The position numbers and the translations under genes are program-made. DNA of 64,000 bases. It comes from Mycolicibacterium komanii (GTDB lineage Bacteria > Actinomycetota > Actinomycetes > Mycobacteriales > Mycobacteriaceae). Location of the stretch: assembly GCF_001050035.1 (NCBI RefSeq), contig NZ_CVTA01000022.1:248001-312000 (forward strand). The letters are read 5' to 3'. This document shows positions 35,520-43,764 of the stretch, piece by piece. Position 1 is the stretch's first letter. The number at the start of each line of letters is the position of its first letter. Below the pieces are notes generated by a model. That model did not search any database. It was not told the DNA's origin and saw only the letters and a list, made by a program, of their open reading frames with translations.

Positions 35520-36607
35520 CTGTCGCTCCTGTTTCCGAATCCTGTGTAGCTGCGAATGAGTGGCAGGTCCGCCATCGTCGCGAACCCCGCGGGCGCCGCG
35601 CAGACCGCCGGAATGGCATTGACGACCTGCATCGCCACCGTGATGAGACCGGCGCGGACGTGCTCTGAGATCGATGCCTCACGCGAGAAGCTCGCCAGCG
35701 GAAAGAAGTGCGTGCGCATGGACGGGTCGCCCTCGATGGTCAATGTCCAGCCATCGAGCGGTTGCGGCCAGTGGCCGGGATATTCGCCGCCGACGGTCCA
35801 GAGCGTTTCGAATTCGATCAGCGGCTCACCGCGGCGATGGCCGATGAAATTCCAGCGCTGTCCGGCCGTGCTGCCCTGCCGCACCACGTGATCGAAGACC
35901 TGGAGGTCCTTGCTTGCCGGCACCGTCTCCAGGGTCACCGAGACGTCGTCGATGTCGGCGTTCAAGCTGTCGGAGATGAACCAGGTCTGCTCGACGAACA
36001 GCTTCGTCAGAAAACTCAGGTAATTGTTGGCCGTAGGGGTCACCTCGTCGACCGGTCGGCCGAACCACATTCCGTCGAAGGTGATTCCGGTGCTCTCCCA
36101 CAGCGTCCAATCGGCCCTCTCCTGGAGGGTCAGGCGCTCGATCGTGCGGCTCATGCCCGATAGCGCCAGCGGTAGCACACCAGACAGATTGCCTGGGTTG
36201 AGCCCACTGCCGTGGATGGTGCTGTTGCCCTTCTCGCACGCCGTCAGGACCTTGTCCCTGTCGGCCTCGGGAATGCGCCGAGGGTGGAACAGAAATGACG
36301 GCGTTGAAACGTTCTTGCCGCTCTCGAGCAGCGCACAGACATCGTCGAGGTTGGTGAAAGACGGTGCGTACAACACGAGGTCGGCATCCAGCGCGAGGAT
36401 TGCTGCGACATCGGTGGTGGCGGCGACGCCGATGGGAGCTCTGTTGACGAGCGTCCCGATGTCGACCCCGTTCTTGGCCTCGGAATACACGCGGGCGCCG
36501 ACCAACTCGAGGTCGGGGCGGTGATCGAGGATGGTGGTGATCATCTCGGAGCCGACCCCGCCGGTGGCCCACTGTATGACGCGCAATGGGCGGCTGCCGG
36601 CGGTCAC
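35516..36607 (-). CDS. DapB-like reductase, paralogue 3
   Basis: 363 residues from GTG 36607 (GAAGGGGG seven bases upstream); the open frame to 36991 crosses the neighbouring promoter region and is rejected. Motifs RVIQWATGGVG, VYSEAKNGVDIGTLVN, GLNPGNLSGVLPLA and VVNAIPAVCAAPAGFATM. More divergent than paralogues 1 and 2. Divergent from an SDR gene across a region with two operator-like sites. Confidence 0.77.
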   Translation of the reverse strand: MTAGSRPLRVIQWATGGVGSEMITTILDHRPDLELVGARVYSEAKNGVDIGTLVNRAPIGVAATTDVAAILALDADLVLYAPSFTNLDDVCALLESGKNVSTPSFLFHPRRIPEADRDKVLTACEKGNSTIHGSGLNPGNLSGVLPLALSGMSRTIERLTLQERADWTLWESTGITFDGMWFGRPVDEVTPTANNYLSFLTKLFVEQTWFISDSLNADIDDVSVTLETVPASKDLQVFDHVVRQGSTAGQRWNFIGHRRGEPLIEFETLWTVGGEYPGHWPQPLDGWTLTIEGDPSMRTHFFPLASFSREASISEHVRAGLITVAMQVVNAIPAVCAAPAGFATMADLPLIRSYTGFGNRSDS

Positions 36608-36652
36608 GGGGCGGCCCCCTTCGAAACCGTCACGGTGCGACGATACACCGGT

Positions 36653-36690
36653 GATAACGTAGGTTCTCACAATCGGTAAATGAAATTCTC
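36653..36690 (+). promoter_or_regulatory. Two GAGAAT-type operator sites and extended -10
   Basis: Site 1 at 36653-36668 reads GATAAC GTAG GTTCTC; site 2 at 36675-36690 reads GGTAAA TGAA ATTCTC. An extended -10, TGATAACGT (36652-36660), overlaps site 1 and would start transcription near 36667 for the SDR at 36705, placing site 2 at the start of the transcript. A repressor bound here could also affect the divergent gene at 36607. Confidence 0.55.
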
Positions 36691-36704
36691 GACAGGAGCG
36701 TGCC

Positions 36705-37547
36705 ATGGACGATGTGCTGAAGTACCGGGGCAAGTCGGTGGTCGTAACGGGTGCGGCGTCGGGCATGGGCCAGGCGACCGCGCAAATCCTCGTCGAGCTC
36801 GGTGCGACGGTCACCGCCCTGGACATCAAACCCACGACCGTTCCCGTCGCCCGCGCGCTACAGATCGATCTGCGCGACCCGAGGAGCATCGAAGAGGTCG
36901 TGGCGTCCATCGATGGTCCTGTCGACGGGCTCTTCAGCTGTGCGGGGCTGCCCGGCCCGCCGTTCAGCGAATGGGACACGATTCTTGTCAACTTCGTCGG
37001 GGCGCGTCACCTGGCCGAGCAGCTCGTGCCGAAGATGTCCGAAGGGTCGGCCATCAGCGTTATTTCGTCGTCAGCCGCGATCGGCTGGCAGGATCACATC
37101 AAGGTCATCACCGGGCTGCTCGAGACGAAGGGTTTCGAGGCCGCCGTCGAATGGCTGACCGCCAATGAGAAGTTGTGGTCGTGGAGCGGCTATGCCTACT
37201 CGAAGTACATCATCGATGCGTGGGTGGGCTGGTGGTATCCCGAGCTCGGCCGCCGCGGCATTCGCATCAACTGCATCAACCCGGGCCCAACCGAAACGGC
37301 GATGATGCCGGCCTTCCAGGACCTGATGGGCAAGGACACCGTCGATCAGGCGGTCGGACCGGTTGGACGATATTCGACTGCCGAGGAACAAGCCTGGCCG
37401 CTGGTCTGTCTCGGCAGCCCACGGTTCAGTTATGTCGGCGGTGAGGTGCTGTGGACCGATGGCGGTTGGAACGGCGCCATGACGATGGGCCGACACCATG
37501 CGCAGTGGGCCGACACGGCCGCCGCAGAGATGTCGAAGAACAGCTGA
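36705..37547 (+). CDS. SDR (3-alpha-hydroxysteroid dehydrogenase-like)
   Basis: 280 residues, ATG with AGGAG seven bases upstream. SDR motifs TGAASGMGQ, CAGLPGP (in place of NNAG), SVISSSAAIG and YAYSK (YxxxK). The short central region and long insertion before the active site (EAAVEWLTANEKLWSWSG) resemble the 3-alpha-hydroxysteroid dehydrogenase/carbonyl reductase subgroup. Stands alone between two operator sites and a terminator. Confidence 0.85.
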   Translation: MDDVLKYRGKSVVVTGAASGMGQATAQILVELGATVTALDIKPTTVPVARALQIDLRDPRSIEEVVASIDGPVDGLFSCAGLPGPPFSEWDTILVNFVGARHLAEQLVPKMSEGSAISVISSSAAIGWQDHIKVITGLLETKGFEAAVEWLTANEKLWSWSGYAYSKYIIDAWVGWWYPELGRRGIRINCINPGPTETAMMPAFQDLMGKDTVDQAVGPVGRYSTAEEQAWPLVCLGSPRFSYVGGEVLWTDGGWNGAMTMGRHHAQWADTAAAEMSKNS

Positions 37548-37565
37548 GCTCCCCGGACACGCCGA

Positions 37566-37616
37566 GCGCGCAGTCTTGTACGCGACACGCCGGTCCACAT
37601 GGACAAGACTGCGCGC
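37566..37616. terminator. Nested hairpin terminator between convergent SDR genes
   Basis: Perfect 14-bp arms GCGCGCAGTCTTGT (37566-37579) and ACAAGACTGCGCGC (37603-37616) enclose a smaller hairpin GTCCA-CA-TGGAC. Located between the convergent SDR genes; a bidirectional terminator. Confidence 0.8.
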
Positions 37617-37669
37617 CCGCACCCTTGGTTAACAGACCTCAGCGACCCTAATCCCTTGACTGGCAACAA

Positions 37670-38428
37670 CTATCGGCCGGTGTGAAGGCGAGGGGCCAGG
37701 TGCACGATGTCGCTGACGACCGTGGGGTTGGCGCGAGACATCGCGATCAACGACAGCATGGCGTTGGCCACATCGTTGACGGCAGACATCTTCGCCGGAA
37801 TCTGACCCTCCTGGGCCCAGGCCCGGTAGAGATCGGCCAGTAGGTCGCGGTCCGCTCCCCGGAGAATCTCGGTGCCCTCCGTCGGACCGACGCTGACGCG
37901 GATGACGGCCAGTTCCGGATGCTCGGCCCGCCATGATCGCAGGATCTCGTCCAGGGCGGCCTTGCTGGCGTGGTAGGCCCCGACGCCCGCGCGTGGCCTA
38001 CCCACATCATGGCTCGAGGCGACGAGCACAACCGCGTCGTCGGCGAGGTGGGGGAGCGCCGCCCGCAGCACATGCGATGCGCCCACCGCGTTGACGGCGT
38101 AGGCGTGCAGCCATGTCGTGACGTCGGTCTCCTCGATCAACGCGAACGGCACCACGGCGCTGGTGAATACCACCGCATCGAGCTGGCCGAACGTCGTGGC
38201 CACCTCGTCGACGACCCGCTCGATCGCGCGTGGATCGGCGACGTCGAGCTCGTGTGCGGAACCGTCGAGCTCTACGGCCAGTTCGGACAGGAGCTCGACG
38301 CGCCTGGCCGCGAGCGCGACACGCGCGCCCCTGGTGTGAGCCGCCCGCGCAAGCGCGTGACCGATGCCCGAGGATGCGCCGATCACGAGCATCCGCGCGC
38401 CCTCGATGTTGGAGTGTCGATCGCTCAT
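37670..38428 (-). CDS. SDR oxidoreductase (paralogue of the 29202 gene)
   Basis: 252 residues, ATG overlapping the ferredoxin stop (ATGA). VIGASSGIGHALA, SSHDVG around the active-site serine, and YHASK. The segment VGAYHASKAALDEILRSWR matches LGAYAVSKAALDKLVEAWR of the SDR at 29202-29990, so the two form a subfamily. Last gene of a three-gene operon with the ferredoxin and a duplicated-domain protein. Confidence 0.85.
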   Translation of the reverse strand: MSDRHSNIEGARMLVIGASSGIGHALARAAHTRGARVALAARRVELLSELAVELDGSAHELDVADPRAIERVVDEVATTFGQLDAVVFTSAVVPFALIEETDVTTWLHAYAVNAVGASHVLRAALPHLADDAVVLVASSHDVGRPRAGVGAYHASKAALDEILRSWRAEHPELAVIRVSVGPTEGTEILRGADRDLLADLYRAWAQEGQIPAKMSAVNDVANAMLSLIAMSRANPTVVSDIVHLAPRLHTGR

Positions 38429-38619
38429 GCCGTGCTTCTCCTACCTGATTCTGATTCCGCTTCCGCGGATTTGATGATCGAGCGGATCGTTCGTCGGCAC
38501 CTGCCGCAGTCCGATCCGGCACCGCACGCGTCCGATACCTGCCGCGATGTTCTGGCGCCTGACGCGACGGCATCGGAAACCGCCTCGATCGTTATGCCGA
38601 GACACGGGCAGACATACAT
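38425..38619 (-). CDS. BFD-like [2Fe-2S] ferredoxin
   Basis: 64 residues; not a stand-alone listed frame but clear once read from ATG 38619. Cysteines C4, C6, C38, C41 have the bacterioferritin-associated ferredoxin spacing CxC-x31-CxxC, the same as in the NirB module. It is the only small redox protein in the island and could donate electrons to one of the four P450s, or act in iron release. Start overlaps the upstream stop (TGATG) and its stop overlaps the SDR start (ATGA). Confidence 0.85.
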   Translation of the reverse strand: MYVCPCLGITIEAVSDAVASGARTSRQVSDACGAGSDCGRCRRTIRSIIKSAEAESESGRRSTA

Positions 38620-39260
38620 CAGTGCAGATCCGTCCCGGCCGTCTCGGCCAGTCGCATCGCATGGACGAACCGCCCGACGAAGACCGGCGGATAAGCACCG
38701 ACGCCGGCGGATGTCAGCCATTCCGAAGCGATGTCGGAGTCCGCGACCCACTGCAACGCGGTACGGGCCGTCGCCAACTGATGAAGGAAAAGCACTTCGC
38801 GCGGGGTGTCGAAGGCGCGGTACACGAGTGTTCGGCGAATTCCCGAACGGGCGAACTCGGCGAGTGATTCGCGCACGCGAGCCATGAAAACCTCGACGTT
38901 CCGGACCCGGGTGACGGCGGCGACCACCACCTCGGTGCCCGGCGCGGGTGGCTCGCCGAGGTCGAAGCGCTCGACGACCTCGCCGGCGAAGACCGCGGGA
39001 AGGTCTTCGATGCCGACCGCGTCGAACCACTCGAAGAAATACGGCGAGCGGAGCAGGTCGAGCAGCGGCCGCTCGGTTCGGATGCCGATGACGACCAGGA
39101 CCTTCCCGGGCTCGACCACCGACTCGTACACGAACGCATACCGGGCGCCGAGATCGCGAAGACTTTCTTCGTGCTGCGCGAGCACCGGTCCCACTCGCTC
39201 GGATTCGGTGATCCGGAACTCGACGGCGAAGATGAAGCTGCGAACGGCGGCTGGTGCCAT
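38619..39260 (-). CDS. Duplicated dimeric alpha/beta-barrel-like protein
   Basis: 213 residues from ATG 39260, preceded by a strong AAGGAGG; the open frame to 39323 is rejected. Two internal repeats: VYESVVEPGKVLVVIGIRT...PAVFAGEVVERFDL (about 45-100) and VYRAFDTPREVLFLHQLAT...PPVFVGRFVHAMRL (about 145-205), consistent with a tandem ferredoxin-like (ABM/DABB) fold. Such folds bind small aromatic or terpenoid substrates without cofactors, or haem. Heads the operon with the ferredoxin and SDR. Function unknown. Confidence 0.65.
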   Translation of the reverse strand: MAPAAVRSFIFAVEFRITESERVGPVLAQHEESLRDLGARYAFVYESVVEPGKVLVVIGIRTERPLLDLLRSPYFFEWFDAVGIEDLPAVFAGEVVERFDLGEPPAPGTEVVVAAVTRVRNVEVFMARVRESLAEFARSGIRRTLVYRAFDTPREVLFLHQLATARTALQWVADSDIASEWLTSAGVGAYPPVFVGRFVHAMRLAETAGTDLH

Positions 39261-39313
39261 TGCCGCCTCCTTCGATCCCGTTCCACGCAGATGCACCCGA
39301 GGGTCCGCGATGC

Positions 39314-39329
39314 GAGAATTCATATTCTC
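39314..39329. promoter_or_regulatory. Symmetric GAGAAT-N4-ATTCTC operator
   Basis: GAGAAT TCAT ATTCTC, perfect 6-bp arms, 54 bp upstream of the duplicated-domain gene (minus strand). The most symmetric member of the island-wide operator set. Confidence 0.6.
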
Positions 39330-39424
39330 ATACGGGTGTTTCTGACGGTAGGCGGCGGTGACATGGGCGCTCGGCGGCGCCCATCCGGAGCCCGGGGCGG
39401 GAGAAATCCGCCAAAACGGCGTCC

Positions 39425-39440
39425 GGTAAAGCCTATTCTC
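39425..39440 (+). promoter_or_regulatory. Operator-like site over the -10 of P450 (B)
   Basis: GGTAAA GCCT ATTCTC. The right half overlaps TATTCT (39434-39439), a TANNNT -10 placed so that transcription would begin at or near the GTG at 39446, giving a leaderless mRNA. Same half-sites as the site at 36675-36690. Confidence 0.55.
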
Positions 39441-39445
39441 ACGGT

Positions 39446-40642
39446 GTGACCTACAGGGTGAAGGTTGAGCCGTACTACGACCCGTTCGACTTCGACATCG
39501 ACGACGATCCCTACCCCGTGTGGAAGAGGCTCCGCGACGAAGCGCCGCTCTACTACAACGACAAGTACGGCTTCTACGCGCTGAGCAGGCACACCGACGT
39601 CGCTCGTGAGCTGGCCAACTGGCAGGACTACCGCTCGGGCAAGGGCACCACCATCGACATCATCCTCAACGGCGTCGAGGTGCCGCCGGGCATCATCCTG
39701 TTCGAGGACCCCCCGATCCACGACTTCCACCGGCGTCTGTTGTCGGGTGTGTTCACGCCACGGCGCATGGCTGCTATCGAACCGCTGGCGCGAGAGTTCT
39801 GCCGGCGCGCATTGGAGCCACTCGAGAGCGCCGAGACGTTCGACTTCATCGCCGACCTCGGCGCATGGATGCCGATGCGGACCATCGGATACCTGTTGGG
39901 CATACCGGAGGACAGGCAGATCGCCATCCGACAGAACACCGACCGGCTTCTCGAACTCAAAGACGGCGAACTCGTCGGTGCAGCCGACGACATGCTGACG
40001 CGACAAGGGTCGATGCTGGAGGAGTTCATCGACTGGCGTTACGACCACCCATCGGATGATTTGATGACCGAACTGGTCAACGCCGAGATCGAGGAACGTG
40101 ACGGTAGCCGCAGGCGGTTGACCCGCGGAGAGGTGTTGACCTACACCGGCACACTCGTCGGCGCAGGAAACGAAACGACGACGCGGCTGATCGGCTTTGC
40201 CGGACAACTGCTGTCCGACCACCCGGACCAACGCCGCGAACTGGCGGCGGATTTCAGCCTCATCCCCGCGGCGATCGAGGAAGTGCTGCGCTACGAGGCA
40301 CCCTCGCCTGTGCAGGCACGATATGTCGCTCGTGATGTCGAATTCTATGGCCAGACGGTCGCCGAGGGCTCGGTGATGCTGCTCGTCAACGGTTCGGCGA
40401 ATCGGGACGAGCGACAGTACCCGGACGCGGACCGGTTCGACATCCACCGGCAGGCCACTCATCTGTCGTTCGGTCGCGGAATTCACTTCTGCCTCGGCGC
40501 CGCGCTCGCGCGGATGCAAGCGCGGGTGGCGCTCGAGGAGGTGCTGAGCCGATGGCCCGACTGGGAAGTCGATTACGGGGCGGCCAAACGCGCTCACACC
40601 TCCAGCGTCAGAGGGTGGGCCACGCTTCCGGTGGCGGGTTGA
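39446..40642 (+). CDS. Cytochrome P450 (B)
   Basis: 398 residues, GTG start, probably leaderless. I-helix VGAGNETTTRL, ExxR in EEVLRYE, haem loop FGRGIHFCLGAALAR. Begins with the P450 N-terminal pattern YDPFDFDIDDDPYPVWKRLRDEAPLYY, close to P450 (C). One base separates it from an AveC-like gene, so the two are co-translated. Confidence 0.94.
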   Translation: MTYRVKVEPYYDPFDFDIDDDPYPVWKRLRDEAPLYYNDKYGFYALSRHTDVARELANWQDYRSGKGTTIDIILNGVEVPPGIILFEDPPIHDFHRRLLSGVFTPRRMAAIEPLAREFCRRALEPLESAETFDFIADLGAWMPMRTIGYLLGIPEDRQIAIRQNTDRLLELKDGELVGAADDMLTRQGSMLEEFIDWRYDHPSDDLMTELVNAEIEERDGSRRRLTRGEVLTYTGTLVGAGNETTTRLIGFAGQLLSDHPDQRRELAADFSLIPAAIEEVLRYEAPSPVQARYVARDVEFYGQTVAEGSVMLLVNGSANRDERQYPDADRFDIHRQATHLSFGRGIHFCLGAALARMQARVALEEVLSRWPDWEVDYGAAKRAHTSSVRGWATLPVAG

Positions 40643-40643
40643 G

Positions 40644-41708
40644 TTGACCGATACCGTTGACCGCACGCCCAACTCCGCTCCCGGAGAACCGGCCGAGGCA
40701 CACTTCTCGCCGTGGCCTGCCAGGATCGGATGGTCGCTGTTCGTCATCGCCTACCTTGCGTTCGCCATAGTGACGATCGCGAACATCCAGACAGGTCTGC
40801 ACGGGGACCCGAAGAAGGCGAACCCGAATCCCGGCCCCGATCCGTATCCGCCGTTTCTCGGCTTCGACAACTGGCCGCTGGCCGTCTCCATCAGCTCGAT
40901 CCCGTTGGCGATCGGTCTGATCGCCGTACTGGCGTGGTTGTCGTGGCGGCAGCGAAAGATGCACTGGGCGGTCATCATCGCGTTCGCCGGCCTGATCACC
41001 GGGGCGCTGGACCCACTGGCGAACTGGGCGACGTTCGCGATATTCGATCCGCGCATGTTGCACTTCCCGCTGTCCTGGCCGTACGTGAACATCTCACCGA
41101 ATCTCGAACCGGCACTGGCATTCCTAGGTGGTTACGCCGCTTACTATCTGCTGAACGGGCTGGGCTTTTTGAAGCTGCACGACAGGCTTTTGGATCCGCT
41201 GATGCGTCGCATCGGCTGGTTGAAGCCGCGCAGGCTGCTGCGGGTGTTCATCGGTGCGACGATCATCGCCGTCCCGATCAACGGCCTCATTCAGTTCACC
41301 TGGATGCGAGCCGGAATCTTCTACTACACAGAGGCAGTCGGACCGGTGCTGCACATCGGGCATATCCACTTTCCCTTGATCATGGCGGTGTACGACGCCC
41401 CGATCTTCGCCATGGTCGCCGTGATGTGCGTGCGGAACGAGAGTGGCGAACTGGTTTTGATCAACCGACTCGCACGCTGGTTGCCCGCGAGGCGGGGGCG
41501 CGCGAAGGTGACCCTGACTCGACAGCTGTTGGTATCGGTGACGGTGGGCCTGGTGTCGTTCGCTGTGCCGCTGGCCGTGTTGGCCGGGCTGCGGGAGGCA
41601 GGTCTGTCACGGCCCTCCTTCGATCAGAACCCGTATCCGGATGTGAACCTGTACGACCCATATGGTCATCTCGAGGAAGCCGGCAAGCCAGGACCGTTCT
41701 ACCGCTGA
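40644..41708 (+). CDS. AveC-family (spirocyclase-like) membrane protein
   Basis: 354 residues, TTG start one base after the P450 (B) stop. Seven or so membrane helices with polar loop motifs GALDPLANWATF, FPLSWPYVNISPNLEP and a C-terminal QNPYPDVNLYDPYGHLEEAGKPG. Resembles the AveC family, whose namesake forms spiroketals in avermectin synthesis; mycobacterial members have no proven role. The pairing with a P450 suggests membrane-level handling or rearrangement of a hydroxylated lipid. Confidence 0.72.
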   Translation: MTDTVDRTPNSAPGEPAEAHFSPWPARIGWSLFVIAYLAFAIVTIANIQTGLHGDPKKANPNPGPDPYPPFLGFDNWPLAVSISSIPLAIGLIAVLAWLSWRQRKMHWAVIIAFAGLITGALDPLANWATFAIFDPRMLHFPLSWPYVNISPNLEPALAFLGGYAAYYLLNGLGFLKLHDRLLDPLMRRIGWLKPRRLLRVFIGATIIAVPINGLIQFTWMRAGIFYYTEAVGPVLHIGHIHFPLIMAVYDAPIFAMVAVMCVRNESGELVLINRLARWLPARRGRAKVTLTRQLLVSVTVGLVSFAVPLAVLAGLREAGLSRPSFDQNPYPDVNLYDPYGHLEEAGKPGPFYR

Positions 41709-41768
41709 CATGGTCAGTCCCACGATGACGAGAACTGTTGCCCCGCAGGGGTTAGGAGGTAAAGCACC

Positions 41769-42866
41769 GTGACCGAATTCTCCGGTCGTCGCTATCGAAT
41801 TGTCCACGTCGGCACCGGGTTGACCGGCACGGAGGCGTTGCGCGCGGTCATCGAGGACCCCTCGCTCGATCTCGTCGGAGTGAAGGTGTCGACACCGGAA
41901 AAGGCCGGGATGGACGCGGGAGAACTCTGCGGTGCACCACCGGTCGGAGTACGTGCGACCGATGAACTATCGGCTGTTCTCGCGCTGAACCCCGACTGCG
42001 TGACCTACTGCGCGACCGCCGTCCGCCGCGAAGAAGAGGCGATCGCGGACATCGCCACGTACCTCAGAGCCGGGATCAATGTGGTGACCATCTCGCTGAT
42101 CCCGATGATCTATCCCCCGGCCGCACCCGCGCCGTGGCGAGAAGCCCTGGAACAGGCTGCAGCTGAGGGCAATTCAACGTTCTATGCCACCGGCAGCGAA
42201 CCGGGGTTCATCAGCCTGAACATCCCCACGGCTCTGCTGACCGGAGCGGGCCGAGTCGACTCGTACCGGATGGACGAATACGCGGTCGACCTCGACAAGG
42301 CATACCCGATATGGGACGTCCTTCATGAGTCGATGGGATTCGGTAAGCCCGACGGCCATGTGCCGGTTCGAATCGCGTCGGGGAAGGTCGACAAGGACTG
42401 GAGCACGGTGGTGACTTACATCGCCGATATCCTCGGATTCGAACTCGATGGGATAGAGCTGGATTGGGAAACGCTGCTCGCACCGACCGACCTTGCGACC
42501 GCGCTCGGTGTCATCCCGGAGGGAACGATCTGTGCGCACCGGTGGCAGCTCGCCGGGATCGTGGGCGGCCGCCCCGCGGTCGCGGTTCAATACTTCGCGA
42601 CGGTCAGCAGCACGCCATGGCCCGATCGTTGGCCCAAACCGGCGCGTGAAGGCCAAGGCGGAATGGTATTCCGCGTCAACGGCAATCCCAACATGAACCT
42701 CGAACTGCACTTGGAGCAGTCGGACGACGACCGAGTCAATCCCGGTGTCGCGGCCACGGCGCTCGCGGCGGTGAACGCCATCCCCAGCGTGGTCGAAGCC
42801 CCGCCCGGCGTGATCGCCAGTCCCCTGTCTGGGCCGTCGGTGGTCACGCGACAGTCCAGCGCCTAG
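41769..42866 (+). CDS. DapB-like reductase, paralogue 4
   Basis: 365 residues, GTG with TTAGGAGGT. RIVHVGTGLTGTEALRAV (Rossmann GxxG), VSTPEKAGMDAGELCG, GSEPGFISLNIP, AAVNAIPSVVEAPPGV. Third gene after P450 (B) and AveC, 60 bp downstream. Its stop overlaps the convergent SDR by 4 bp. Confidence 0.77.
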   Translation: MTEFSGRRYRIVHVGTGLTGTEALRAVIEDPSLDLVGVKVSTPEKAGMDAGELCGAPPVGVRATDELSAVLALNPDCVTYCATAVRREEEAIADIATYLRAGINVVTISLIPMIYPPAAPAPWREALEQAAAEGNSTFYATGSEPGFISLNIPTALLTGAGRVDSYRMDEYAVDLDKAYPIWDVLHESMGFGKPDGHVPVRIASGKVDKDWSTVVTYIADILGFELDGIELDWETLLAPTDLATALGVIPEGTICAHRWQLAGIVGGRPAVAVQYFATVSSTPWPDRWPKPAREGQGGMVFRVNGNPNMNLELHLEQSDDDRVNPGVAATALAAVNAIPSVVEAPPGVIASPLSGPSVVTRQSSA

Positions 42867-43684
42867 CTGCCCGTCACGCCGACGTCCACCGGGATGGCGG
42901 CGGCCGTGACGAATCTCGCGTCGTCAGACGCCAACCATGCGACCGCGCTGGCGATGTCCTCGGACGTGGTGATGGCGTCGGGCAGAAGTTGCTTTGTGAA
43001 GCCGGGCCGCAGCGCCGGATTCGACTTCGCCGCCTCGGCCATCGCCTCGATCATTCGACCGCTTCCCATCGGCGTCGCCACCGAGCCGGGGTGCAAGCTG
43101 TTGACTCGGATGTGGTACTTGCCGAGTTCGGCGGCGAACGAACGGGCCAGGGCCGTCACGGCGTGCTTACTGGCCGTGTAGGCGATCATGAACGGCTCCA
43201 CCGTGAGGCCGGCCGCTGAGCTGACGAGGATGATGGAGCCACCCCGCCCGCCGGCGATGATGTGTTTGGCCCCCGCCATCACCGTGTTCCAGGTACCGAC
43301 GATGTTGGTGTCGATGGTGTCCTGGAAGTCACGCGGCGACACCTGATCCCACGCGGCCGGCACACAGATGCCCGCGTTGGCGACGATGACATCGAGCCGT
43401 CCGAGCTCCGCGACCGCGTTGTCGACAGCTGCGCAAAGCCCGTCGTGATCTCGAGTGTCGACGATCGCCGTCACCGTCCGCCGGCCATTGGCTTCAACCA
43501 TTTTCGCCGTCTGGGCCAGATCGTCAGGTGTGGCGGAATCGTAGGGGACGCCCGGTGGTAGCGGCCCCGCGATGTCGACGAGAATGACGTCGGCACCATC
43601 GGCGCTGAGCCTCTCGGCATGAGCGCGGCCCTGTCCGCGGGCCGCCCCTGTGATGAGCGCGACCTTGTCGGTCATGTCTGGCAC
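42863..43684 (-). CDS. Mycofactocin-coupled type SDR (carveol dehydrogenase-like)
   Basis: 273 residues from GTG 43684 (ATG 43675 is alternative). Cofactor region TGAARGQGRAHAERLSADGADVI is the hallmark of the mycofactocin-coupled SDR group, with NAG at about 95, VSSAAGL and YTASK. These enzymes hold NAD tightly and oxidise secondary or cyclic alcohols. An operator-like site lies in the 80-bp gap to the divergent SDR. Confidence 0.85.
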   Translation of the reverse strand: MPDMTDKVALITGAARGQGRAHAERLSADGADVILVDIAGPLPPGVPYDSATPDDLAQTAKMVEANGRRTVTAIVDTRDHDGLCAAVDNAVAELGRLDVIVANAGICVPAAWDQVSPRDFQDTIDTNIVGTWNTVMAGAKHIIAGGRGGSIILVSSAAGLTVEPFMIAYTASKHAVTALARSFAAELGKYHIRVNSLHPGSVATPMGSGRMIEAMAEAAKSNPALRPGFTKQLLPDAITTSEDIASAVAWLASDDARFVTAAAIPVDVGVTGS

Positions 43685-43704
43685 ACGCGCACGCTACCGC
43701 ACCT

Positions 43705-43756
43705 GAGAATTCGGATTAACGGTTTTGGAGAGCGTCCGTTGCGTAAGTGATAGCTT
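43705..43756. promoter_or_regulatory. Operator-like site and leaderless -10 between divergent SDR genes
   Basis: Minus strand 43720-43705 reads GTTAAT CCGA ATTCTC, a member of the operator set. On the + strand an extended -10, TGATAGCTT (43748-43756), ends eight bases before ATG 43765, implying a leaderless transcript. Confidence 0.5.
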
Positions 43757-43764
43757 CACCGATC

